This document shows, in pieces, positions 1 through 5,297 of a DNA stretch of 7,567 nucleotides. The position numbers and the translations under genes were made by a program. The notes under the pieces are model-generated. The model saw only the letters and a program-made list of their open reading frames with translations. It was not told the origin of the DNA and made no database searches. Position 1 is the stretch's first letter, and every line of letters begins with the position of its first letter. The stretch spans positions 1 through 7,567 of the forward strand of contig JAEWIG010000233.1 of NCBI GenBank assembly GCA_023387295.1, in the 5' to 3' direction. This DNA is from Bacillota bacterium (GTDB lineage: Bacteria > Bacillota > Bacilli > Bacillales > Cytobacillaceae).

Positions 1-609
1 TAATTGCTGTAAGCAACTGTCTACACAGGCTTCTTCATCTTTTTGGTATGCGTGATAGAGATATGGGAATGGAGCATGAATAATATTGGATGCCTGTGGT
101 CCAAACCCTTCTTTGGTTTTTCTAATTCCCCCAACACTCATTGTGAGATAGGTTTTTCCATGGAATGAACCATTAAAACTAATAATCTCATTTTTACCTG
201 TATATGCTCTTGCAATTTTAATAGCTGACTCTAAAGCTTCTGCTCCCGTTGTTAATAACAAAGCACGATTTAATTTTTCTGGAAAAAGACTAGTTAGCCT
301 TTCACATAAATCGGCACGCAGTTCATGTGCGCAATTATATGAGTTTAAGAATCTCTCAGCTTGTTCTTGGATAGCTTTCACAACTTTTGGATGAGAATGA
401 CCTACATTAGCAACAAGGATTCCCGATGTAAAATCAATATAACGATTGTCATCTACATCAGTGATTATACTCCCAACTGCTTCCTTCCAAACAATTGGTG
501 TAGTTGATGAAGCGGAAGCACAAAGGTACCTACCTTCTTTTTCTAAAATAGCCTTACCTTTTTCACCTGGTAGTGATCCATTAATATAAGGAACGGATGT
601 GATTTTCAC
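1..609 (-). CDS. Class III PLP-dependent aminotransferase, N-terminal part (GabT/acetylornithine aminotransferase-like)
   Basis: This gene runs off the left edge; 203 residues of a family that usually has 420-450 are visible. Class III aminotransferases move an amino group, often from an omega or gamma position, to a keto acid such as 2-oxoglutarate using PLP in the cytoplasm. Seen in the sequence: an N-terminal strand ending in DVDDNRYIDFTSGI (residues 51-64), the GHSHPKVVKAI motif (70-80), the PLP-phosphate-binding TTGAEA motif (120-125) followed by the SAIKIAR helix, and SFHGKT (148-153). The PLP-binding lysine would lie beyond the edge. The start is GTG at 609: an in-frame TAA sits directly before it and a GGGGG ribosome site lies at 619-623, 9 bases upstream. 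The gene is divergent from the peptide importer, suggesting it acts on the imported compound or its products. The family call is firm. The substrate (4-aminobutyrate, ornithine, beta-alanine or another amine) cannot be told from this half. Confidence 0.95.
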   Translation of the reverse strand, partial: MKITSVPYINGSLPGEKGKAILEKEGRYLCASASSTTPIVWKEAVGSIITDVDDNRYIDFTSGILVANVGHSHPKVVKAIQEQAERFLNSYNCAHELRADLCERLTSLFPEKLNRALLLTTGAEALESAIKIARAYTGKNEIISFNGSFHGKTYLTMSVGGIRKTKEGFGPQASNIIHAPFPYLYHAYQKDEEACVDSCLQQL

Positions 610-613
610 TTAT

Positions 614-679
614 TTATACCCCCATGATTAAATTAACGAATTCCCTTTTTAATTCTTCTTTTTCTATAACCTTTGTCAA
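614..679 (-). CDS. Possible 21-residue leader peptide upstream of the aminotransferase
   Basis: A TTG-initiated ORF (TTG at 679-677, TAA at 616-614) is bounded by an in-frame TAA immediately before its start. It ends 4 bases before the GTG of the aminotransferase, so the two would be translationally coupled. The ribosome site AAGAGGTGG (696-688) is the best in this region and sits 8 bases from the TTG. The predicted peptide is charged at first (MTKVIEKEELKRE) and hydrophobic at the end (FVNLIMGV). It is not an N-terminal extension of the enzyme, because it is in another frame and the enzyme already starts at the usual family position. I do not recognise the peptide. It could be a translated leader, a small protein or a chance ORF. 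Confidence 0.35.
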   Translation of the reverse strand: MTKVIEKEELKREFVNLIMGV

Positions 680-730
680 TTAACTTTCCACCTCTTTAGT
701 TAACTTGGTTCGCTATAAGAAAGAAAGTTC

Positions 731-759
731 TTTATCTGAACTTAAACTTATGTTAAAAT
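731..759 (+). promoter_or_regulatory. Candidate extended -10 promoter for the ABC importer operon
   Basis: TGT followed by TAAAAT (754-759, five of six) forms an extended -10 element. TTTATC at 731-736 is a weak -35 (three of six) at 17-bp spacing. A start near 766 would give a 5' leader of about 156 nt containing the 34-bp palindrome. A weaker alternative is TTAAAA (851-856) with TATAAA (873-878), spacing 16. Confidence 0.4.
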
Positions 760-778
760 AATCAGAAAAGTTAGTCAA
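750..778 (-). promoter_or_regulatory. SigA-type promoter for the aminotransferase
   Basis: On the minus strand, TTGACT (778-773, five of six consensus bases) and TAACAT (755-750, four of six) are separated by exactly 17 bp. Transcription would start near 743, leaving a leader of about 134 nt before the GTG at 609. The -10 box overlaps that of the candidate plus-strand promoter, so RNA polymerase could probably occupy only one at a time. Confidence 0.6.
757..771. promoter_or_regulatory. CodY-box-like operator
   Basis: AATAATCAGAAAAGT matches the CodY consensus AATTTTCWGAAAATT at 12 of 15 positions. It lies over the start region of the plus-strand promoter and inside the spacer of the minus-strand promoter, so a bound repressor could shut off both. 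CodY is the GTP- and branched-chain-amino-acid-responsive repressor of Firmicutes, and dpp operons are classic targets. Three-mismatch boxes also occur by chance in AT-rich DNA, so this is a candidate only. Confidence 0.4.
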
Positions 779-782
779 GTGT

Positions 783-816
783 TAATTTTTTAAAAGTTTA
801 AACATTTAAAAAATTA
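783..816. promoter_or_regulatory. 34-bp palindrome, probable operator
   Basis: The two halves pair at 16 of 17 positions (only 795/804, A opposite A, fails), centred between 799 and 800. The outer arms are TAATTTTTTAAA (783-794) and TTTAAAAAATTA (805-816); the centre is GTTTAAAC. It lies about 20-50 bp downstream of the candidate plus-strand start. Its left part (784-798) also matches the CodY consensus at 12 of 15 positions and its right part (801-815) at 11 of 15. It could be a large operator or form a hairpin in the operon leader. All arms are AT-rich, so an RNA stem would be weak. Confidence 0.5.
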
Positions 817-921
817 CAAAGGGAGATGTGTTTATCATTTATTTGATGCTTAAAACGAGGGAAGAAGCTGTTATAAAGAGATTTGTGATTAACGAAATCA
901 ATTTTAATAAGGAGGCACTTT

Positions 922-1875
922 ATGGTTTTATACATTTTAAAAAGAATACTATCCCTTTTACCCGTTTTATTTATTGTTTCTTTAGCTATATTTTTTGTTG
1001 TCCATCTAACTCCAGGTGATCCAGCCTCATACATACTTGGTAATGAAGCTACCGAAGAACAGGTAAATGAACTAAGAGACCAAATGGGATTAAATGAACC
1101 AATTGCAGAACAATACATTAGGTGGCTCAGTGGAGTAATTCAAGGAAATCTTGGTTATTCCTACTTTATGAAAGAACCTGTTTTAACTACTATAATCAAT
1201 CATATTGGTCCTACGGTTTCTCTCGCAATACTGGCACAAATTATTGCTATCATCATCTCCATTCCATTAGGAATAATTGCTGCTGTTAAACGTGGGACAT
1301 TAACAGATCAATCTGTAATGCTTTTATCCTTAATTGGAATGGCTATTCCAAGTTTCCTTTTAGCACTATTCCTTGTCCTTATCATTGGTGTAAATTTAGG
1401 ATGGCTCCCAGTTGCTGGTTATCAGCCATTGGCAAAAGGTTTATGGAACCACCTTCAATTCTTAATCATGCCAGCTATTGCTTTAGGAACAATTCAAACT
1501 GCTTTAATCTCGAGAATGACGCGTTCTTCAATGCTTGAAGTATTAAACACTGATTATATTAAAATGGCAAGATCAAAAGGAACAAAAGAAATAATAGTCA
1601 TTTGTCAGCATGCTTTTAAAAATGCCTTCCTTCCAATTCTTACAGTTATAGGGCAGACATTCGGGGCTTTAGTTACTGGTGCTGTGGTAACAGAAACTAT
1701 TTTTAACATTCCTGGGATAGGTCAGCTTATTGTCAATTCCATTGAACGGAGAGATTATACAGTCATCCAGGGAATAGTTCTATTTGCCACCCTAGCTTAT
1801 GTTTGCATTAACCTAATTATTGATTTGCTCTATGGATTTATCGATCCTCGTGTACGCCTTCAAAAAAGTAATTAA
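922..1875 (+). CDS. Peptide/nickel-family ABC transporter permease, DppB/OppB type
   Basis: This is a membrane permease of a dipeptide/oligopeptide/nickel-family importer, 317 residues, the usual length for DppB. Six membrane segments can be read at about residues 9-28, 98-121, 132-157, 177-196, 236-260 and 280-306. A large external region lies between the first two, beginning LTPGDPASYILG. The EAA loop that docks onto the ATPase is at 206-237 (DYIKMARSKG, then HAFKNAFLPIL). The FNIPGIGQLI motif (261-270) and the C-terminal YGFIDPRVR are typical of the B subunit. The ATG at 922 has AAGGAGG at 909-915, 6 bases upstream. It is the first gene of a four-gene operon, 17 bases before the second permease. 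Family certain; the substrate (di- or oligopeptide, nickel, glutathione or another) cannot be assigned, so no symbol is given. Confidence 0.96.
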   Translation: MVLYILKRILSLLPVLFIVSLAIFFVVHLTPGDPASYILGNEATEEQVNELRDQMGLNEPIAEQYIRWLSGVIQGNLGYSYFMKEPVLTTIINHIGPTVSLAILAQIIAIIISIPLGIIAAVKRGTLTDQSVMLLSLIGMAIPSFLLALFLVLIIGVNLGWLPVAGYQPLAKGLWNHLQFLIMPAIALGTIQTALISRMTRSSMLEVLNTDYIKMARSKGTKEIIVICQHAFKNAFLPILTVIGQTFGALVTGAVVTETIFNIPGIGQLIVNSIERRDYTVIQGIVLFATLAYVCINLIIDLLYGFIDPRVRLQKSN

Positions 1876-1892
1876 TGAAATGAGGTGTTTTT

Positions 1893-2861
1893 ATGAAAGA
1901 AATTACGCTTACGGATATTAGAGACAAAATGAAAAAAGAGCAAAGGGCCTTAACTCTGAAAAAGTTTACTTCAAACAAACTATTTATCTCAGGTGCTATT
2001 ATTGTTTTGTTTGTAACAATGTTGGCTATTCTAGCCCCAATATTTATAAGCTATGGTCCTTATGAAATGACTGTAGAAGACCGTTTAAAAGGACCAAGTT
2101 CTCAACATTTATTTGGCACAGATAATCTGGGCCGTGACTTGTTTGCTCGAGTGGTTTACGGTGCTAGGGTTTCATTGATGGTAGGGCTTTCAGTTGCAAT
2201 AACCACCTCAGTGGTAGGTATGATCATCGGATTACTAGCCAGTTATTATAAAACACTAGACCATATCCTCATGAGAATATGTGATGGCTTAATGGCTATT
2301 CCTGGTATTCTTTTTGCTATTGCACTTATGGCCGCACTGGGACCAAGTACAAATAATGTCATTATCGCATTAAGTATCGTGTTCACTCCACATATTGCAC
2401 GTATTGTTCGATCTCGCGCGTTATCTGTGCAAGAGGAAACTTATATTGAAGCAATACGGGCACAAGGTGCCAGACCTATGCGGATTATATTCTTGCATAT
2501 TGCACCGAATGCAGTTTCGCCACTTATTGTACAGGCTACATTTATTTTTGCTGAATCTATTATTACTGAAGCGGCACTGAGTTTCCTTGGCGCAGGTGTA
2601 CCAACGCCAAATCCAAGTTGGGGAAATATTCTCTATGATGGAAAGCTAGTAATATTTAATGCCTGGTGGATGACCCTCTTTCCAGGAATAATGCTAATCA
2701 TTACGATCATTGGTCTCAATTTTCTAGGTGATGGTTTCCGTGATGCAATTGATCCGCATTTAAAACCAATCTTTAAAAAGAGAGTAAGACTACTTAAAAT
2801 ATTTGTACCTAAAAAGAAGACCATTAAAAATCAGAATGAAACAATTAATACTCAAAGTTAA
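1893..2861 (+). CDS. Peptide/nickel-family ABC transporter permease, DppC/OppC type
   Basis: This is the second permease, pairing with the DppB-type subunit to form the membrane channel. It has 322 residues. The N-terminal cytoplasmic stretch (1-30) is followed by a first membrane segment (31-52) and the OppC-type motif FGTDNLGRDLFARVVYGARVS (74-94). Further membrane segments lie at about 97-119, 131-150, 154-170, 207-228 and 256-278. The EAA loop is at 182-207 (TYIEAIRAQGARPMRIIF, then HIAPNAV). LGDGFRDAIDPHLK (278-291) is the usual end. It is followed by a basic tail of about 30 residues (KPIFKKRVRLLKIFVPKKK and onward) that is longer than in many family members. The start has GAGGTG at 1882-1887 with a short 5-base spacing. 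It sits 17 bases after the first permease and 18 before the first ATPase. Confidence 0.96.
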   Translation: MKEITLTDIRDKMKKEQRALTLKKFTSNKLFISGAIIVLFVTMLAILAPIFISYGPYEMTVEDRLKGPSSQHLFGTDNLGRDLFARVVYGARVSLMVGLSVAITTSVVGMIIGLLASYYKTLDHILMRICDGLMAIPGILFAIALMAALGPSTNNVIIALSIVFTPHIARIVRSRALSVQEETYIEAIRAQGARPMRIIFLHIAPNAVSPLIVQATFIFAESIITEAALSFLGAGVPTPNPSWGNILYDGKLVIFNAWWMTLFPGIMLIITIIGLNFLGDGFRDAIDPHLKPIFKKRVRLLKIFVPKKKTIKNQNETINTQS

Positions 2862-2879
2862 AGTTAGGAGGCCCTACCA

Positions 2880-3899
2880 ATGAAAAAGCAACCTCTATTA
2901 AATGTAATAAACTTACGTACACATTTTTATACAGAAACTGGTCAAGTGACCGCGGTAAATGGCCTTTCTTTTACAATTAATGAAGGAGAAATTGTTGGCC
3001 TAGTAGGTGAATCTGGATGTGGGAAAAGTGTAACATCCCAGTCTATTTTAAGACTTTATGATGAAAAGATGGTTGCTTATGAAGGAGAGATATTATTAAG
3101 AGGAGAAGACCTACTTCAGCTTTCCAAAAAACAAATGCAAAATATTAGTGGAAATGAAATATCAATGGTCTTTCAGGATGCTCTAAGTGCATTAAATCCA
3201 GTATTTACTATAGGAAAGCAAATTTCTGAACCACTTATTCGCCATCAAAAATTATCTAAGAAAGAAGCAAACAATAGAGCAATTGAATTACTAAAGCTAA
3301 CAGGAATCCCGGCTCCTGAAAAAAGAATAAATGAATATCCACATCAACTATCTGGGGGAATGCGTCAGCGTGTAATGATTGCCATCGCTCTAGCTTGTGA
3401 GCCAAGTCTACTTATTGCTGATGAACCAACAACTGCTTTAGATGTAACAATTCAGGCACAGATCTTAAATCTCATGAAAACACTTAATCAAGATTCCAAA
3501 ATGGGGATTATATTTATTACCCATGATCTAGGTGTTGTGGCTGAATTATGTGACCGTGTGATGGTTATGTATCTTGGCCAAATAGTGGAAGAAGCCGATG
3601 TACATACCTTATTCCAACATCCATTGCACCCATATACAAGAGGACTTCTTAAATCAATACCTCAATTAACTGGGGACCGGACACAAGACCTTCACGTGAT
3701 TCATGGAAATGTTCCGTCACTGACAAATAAGCCAATAGGATGTGGTTTTTCTACACGATGTCCTTATGCTGATAATAAATGTAGAGAAGAACTCCCAGAA
3801 TTAAAAGCACACAATAACAATCATAAGGTTAGATGTTGGTATTCCGATGAAATCCTAAAAAAGGAGGGGAGCGAATATGTCATTACAGCAAAAATCTAA
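2880..3899 (+). CDS. Peptide ABC transporter ATP-binding protein, DppD/OppD type
   Basis: This is one of two different ATPases that power the importer at the inner face of the membrane; 339 residues, normal for DppD. Walker A GESGCGKS (43-50), Q-loop Gln99, signature LSGGM (157-161), Walker B LLIADE with catalytic Glu182, D-loop TALD (185-188) and switch His215 are all intact. The C-terminal oligopeptide-transporter domain has four cysteines, C288-x5-C294-x6-C301-x17-C319. In related DppD/OppD proteins these bind a [4Fe-4S] cluster. The TxLFxHPLHPYTRGLL motif at 243-257 is diagnostic of this family. AGGAGG at 2866-2871 lies 8 bases before the ATG. The end overlaps the next gene by 23 bp, pointing to translational coupling and equal amounts of the two ATPases. 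Confidence 0.97.
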   Translation: MKKQPLLNVINLRTHFYTETGQVTAVNGLSFTINEGEIVGLVGESGCGKSVTSQSILRLYDEKMVAYEGEILLRGEDLLQLSKKQMQNISGNEISMVFQDALSALNPVFTIGKQISEPLIRHQKLSKKEANNRAIELLKLTGIPAPEKRINEYPHQLSGGMRQRVMIAIALACEPSLLIADEPTTALDVTIQAQILNLMKTLNQDSKMGIIFITHDLGVVAELCDRVMVMYLGQIVEEADVHTLFQHPLHPYTRGLLKSIPQLTGDRTQDLHVIHGNVPSLTNKPIGCGFSTRCPYADNKCREELPELKAHNNNHKVRCWYSDEILKKEGSEYVITAKI

Positions 3900-4884
3900 T
3901 CCAGAAAATGATATATTACTAGACATTAAGGGTTTAAAAAAATACTTTCCAGTAAATAAATCCTTTAGCTTCTTTGATCAAGGAAATACTTATGTAAAAG
4001 CAGTTGACGATGTAGACTTTCAGCTAAGAGATGGCGAAACATTTGCTCTAGTAGGCGAGTCAGGTTGCGGAAAAAGTACAACAGGACGAACCCTTTTGAG
4101 GCTTATAAATCCAACTCATGGGAAAGCCCTATATAATGGAATAGATATTTTTAAACTAAACGGAAAAGAATTAAAGGCTATCCGCAAGGATTTTCAAATG
4201 GTTTTCCAAGACCCTTATTCTTCATTAAATCCACGGAAACGAATTGGTCAAATTCTTGAAGAACCACTAATCATTCATAATATTGGCACCAAAAAAGAAC
4301 GGACAGAAAAAGTACTAGAAATCATGGAAAAGGTAGGATTACAGCCGGAGCAATACTACCGTTACCCACATGAATTTTCAGGAGGACAAAGACAAAGAAT
4401 AGGATTAGCCCGAGCATTAGTTGTAGATCCTAAAGTAATTATATGTGATGAACCAGTTTCTGCCTTAGATGTTTCAATTCAATCACAGGTAATAAACCTA
4501 TTAAAACAGTTGCAAAGAGAATTAAAACTTACCTATCTATTTATCTCACATGATTTAAGCGTGGTTCGCCACATCTCTGACCGCATAGCTGTTATGTATT
4601 TAGGAAAGGTAATGGAAGAAGCTGAAACGGAAAAAATATTTGAAAAACCGCTTCATCCGTACACGCAAGCTCTGCTAAGTTCCATTCCAACACCCGACCC
4701 AAAGGAAAAACGAGAGAAGATTATTCTTAAAGGAGAAATACCATCTCCCTTAAACCCACCATCCGGATGCGTATTTCATCCAAGGTGTCCACATGCACTA
4801 GATATTTGTAAGTTGGAAGTTCCAAAAGTTCATGTAACGGGGGATGGTCATAAAGTTAGTTGTCATTTGTTTTCAGAAATTTAG
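3877..4884 (+). CDS. Peptide ABC transporter ATP-binding protein, DppF/OppF type
   Basis: This is the second ATPase of the importer and forms a heterodimer with the DppD-type protein; 335 residues. The N-terminal LKKYFPVNK, then an insert before YVKAVDDVDF, is the usual F-subunit opening. Walker A GESGCGKST (60-68), Q-loop Gln111, signature FSGGQ (167-171; Phe instead of Leu is normal in OppF), Walker B VIICDE with Glu192, D-loop SALD (195-198) and His225 are intact. C298-x5-C304-x6-C311-x17-C329 repeats the four-cysteine pattern of its partner. The ATG at 3877 lies inside the end of the preceding gene. AAGGAGG at 3861-3867 lies 9 bases upstream, so the start is well supported. It is the last gene of the operon; terminator-like structures follow. 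Confidence 0.97.
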   Translation: MSLQQKSNPENDILLDIKGLKKYFPVNKSFSFFDQGNTYVKAVDDVDFQLRDGETFALVGESGCGKSTTGRTLLRLINPTHGKALYNGIDIFKLNGKELKAIRKDFQMVFQDPYSSLNPRKRIGQILEEPLIIHNIGTKKERTEKVLEIMEKVGLQPEQYYRYPHEFSGGQRQRIGLARALVVDPKVIICDEPVSALDVSIQSQVINLLKQLQRELKLTYLFISHDLSVVRHISDRIAVMYLGKVMEEAETEKIFEKPLHPYTQALLSSIPTPDPKEKREKIILKGEIPSPLNPPSGCVFHPRCPHALDICKLEVPKVHVTGDGHKVSCHLFSEI

Positions 4885-4890
4885 GATAAT

Positions 4891-4961
4891 AAAAGAGAGA
4901 TAACCTAAAAAAATATATTAATTTTTTTAGTACAAGCTTTAATGAATTATTTCTCTTTTTT
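4891..4961 (+). terminator. Probable terminator of the ABC importer operon
   Basis: Two nested stems begin 7 bases after the last stop codon. The outer one pairs AAAAGAGAGATAA (4891-4903) with TTATTTCTCTTTT (4947-4959), 12 Watson-Crick pairs plus one G-U, and its 3' arm ends in a run of six T (4956-4961). The inner one is a perfect 10-bp stem, CTAAAAAAAT (4905-4914) with ATTTTTTTAG (4921-4930), around a 6-base loop. It is AT-rich and large for a terminator, so it may be leaky and backed up by the stem at 5058-5102. Confidence 0.5.
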
Positions 4962-5057
4962 ACAGAAAATATTTTTTCAAAAATGATCAACAAGGTGCCG
5001 ATTAATAAATCACAGCTATTTATATCTAAAATAATACTATTTTTTGGAAAATACCAC

Positions 5058-5102
5058 CCCATAATAAAAGCGCTCTCTGTTAAGAAGCGCTTTTATTATG
5101 GG
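5058..5102. terminator. Bidirectional rho-independent terminator
   Basis: A perfect 16-bp inverted repeat, CCCATAATAAAAGCGC (5058-5073) and GCGCTTTTATTATGGG (5087-5102), surrounds a 13-base loop. The core AAAAGCGC/GCGCTTTT followed by TTTTATTAT gives a GC-based stem with a T-rich tail on either strand. It separates the importer operon from the recombinase control region. Confidence 0.85.
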
Positions 5103-5113
5103 ATTATCACTGG

Positions 5114-5129
5114 ATTAAATACATTTAAT
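5114..5129. repeat. Small dyad upstream of the recombinase repeat array
   Basis: ATTAAAT and ATTTAAT form perfect 7-bp arms around a 2-bp centre (AC). Its centre lies 52 bp from the centre of the next dyad (5164-5183), close to the 53- and 56-bp spacing of the direct repeats. It may be an outer member of the array or a chance AT-rich dyad. Confidence 0.25.
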
Positions 5130-5152
5130 GCTTATTGCCAAAAAATTATTAT

Positions 5153-5171
5153 ATTAAACTAATCATATAAT
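5153..5171 (+). repeat. Recombinase-associated direct repeat, copy 1
   Basis: ATTAAACTAATCATATAAT matches copy 2 at 16 of 19 positions and copy 3 at 14 of 19. Its last 8 bases (CATATAAT) are also the left arm of the inverted repeat at 5164-5183, so this copy is probably half of a recombination core site. Confidence 0.6.
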
Positions 5172-5183
5172 ATACATTATATG
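5164..5183. repeat. Inverted repeat, candidate recombination core site
   Basis: CATATAAT (5164-5171) and ATTATATG (5176-5183) are perfect inverted arms around ATAC. Tyrosine recombinases act at inverted binding sites separated by a short crossover spacer, and this is the only perfect such pair in the region before the recombinase gene. The true spacer may be wider than 4 bp if the recombinase does not contact the innermost bases. Confidence 0.5.
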
Positions 5184-5205
5184 TACTCATCCTCTTACTT
5201 ACTGT

Positions 5206-5224
5206 GTTATACTGATCATATAAT
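5206..5224 (+). repeat. Recombinase-associated direct repeat, copy 2
   Basis: GTTATACTGATCATATAAT matches copies 1 and 3 at 16 of 19 positions each and starts 53 bp after copy 1. It contains an extended -10 element (TGT then TATACT, 5205-5213) without a clear -35, so binding here could also control transcription. Confidence 0.6.
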
Positions 5225-5240
5225 ATAAATTTTTTGCTGA

Positions 5241-5269
5241 TTATCTGTCGTTTTCCCAATCGTTATACT
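5241..5269 (+). promoter_or_regulatory. Candidate recombinase promoter embedded in repeat copy 3
   Basis: TATACT (5264-5269, five of six consensus bases) lies 17 bp after a poor -35, TTATCT (5241-5246). Transcription would start near 5276, about 22 bases before the ATG at 5298. As the -10 lies inside repeat copy 3, autoregulation by the recombinase is likely if the repeats are its binding sites. A second candidate -10 lies in copy 2. Confidence 0.3.
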
Positions 5270-5280
5270 CAGCATATAAG
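5262..5280 (+). repeat. Recombinase-associated direct repeat, copy 3
   Basis: GTTATACTCAGCATATAAG starts 56 bp after copy 2. Its 8-base left part GTTATACT is identical to copy 2, and CATATAA recurs in all three. It ends 17 bases before the recombinase ATG, directly ahead of the ribosome site, so bound protein would block initiation of transcription or elongation. Confidence 0.6.
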
Positions 5281-5282
5281 TG

Positions 5283-5292
5283 AAGGGCGTGA
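5283..5292 (+). promoter_or_regulatory. Ribosome binding site that decides the recombinase start
   Basis: AAGGGCGTGA matches the ideal AAGGAGGTGA at 8 of 10 positions and lies 5 bases before the ATG at 5298 (10 bases from AAGGG). The alternative in-frame GTG at 5280 has no such site upstream, which favours the ATG and a 300-residue protein over 306. Confidence 0.6.
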
Positions 5293-5297
5293 CTCCT

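Noticed and set aside
828..1019. 63-codon ORF beginning in the importer leader and running into the first permease gene
   Set aside because: It starts at a GTG only 2 bases after the nearest purine-rich site and runs out of frame through the DppB-type gene; the protein has no recognisable character.
798..1118. 106-codon minus-strand ORF across the importer leader
   Set aside because: It is antisense to the permease start and to the palindrome, has no ribosome site and no family features.
5041..5060. GGGGTGGTATTTTCC on the minus strand as a possible Tn3-family terminal repeat
   Set aside because: Only the GGGGT start resembles such ends; no matching inverted copy or target duplication was found on the other side of the recombinase.
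4856..5062. 68-codon minus-strand ORF in the gap after the importer operon
   Set aside because: Its start lies in the arm of the terminator at 5058-5102 and its end overlaps the last ATPase gene; composition is simply AT-rich.
5153..5280. Repeats before the recombinase as a CRISPR array or iteron origin
   Set aside because: Only three diverged copies, one doubling as part of a dyad, with no Cas or replication-initiation gene; a recombinase site fits better.
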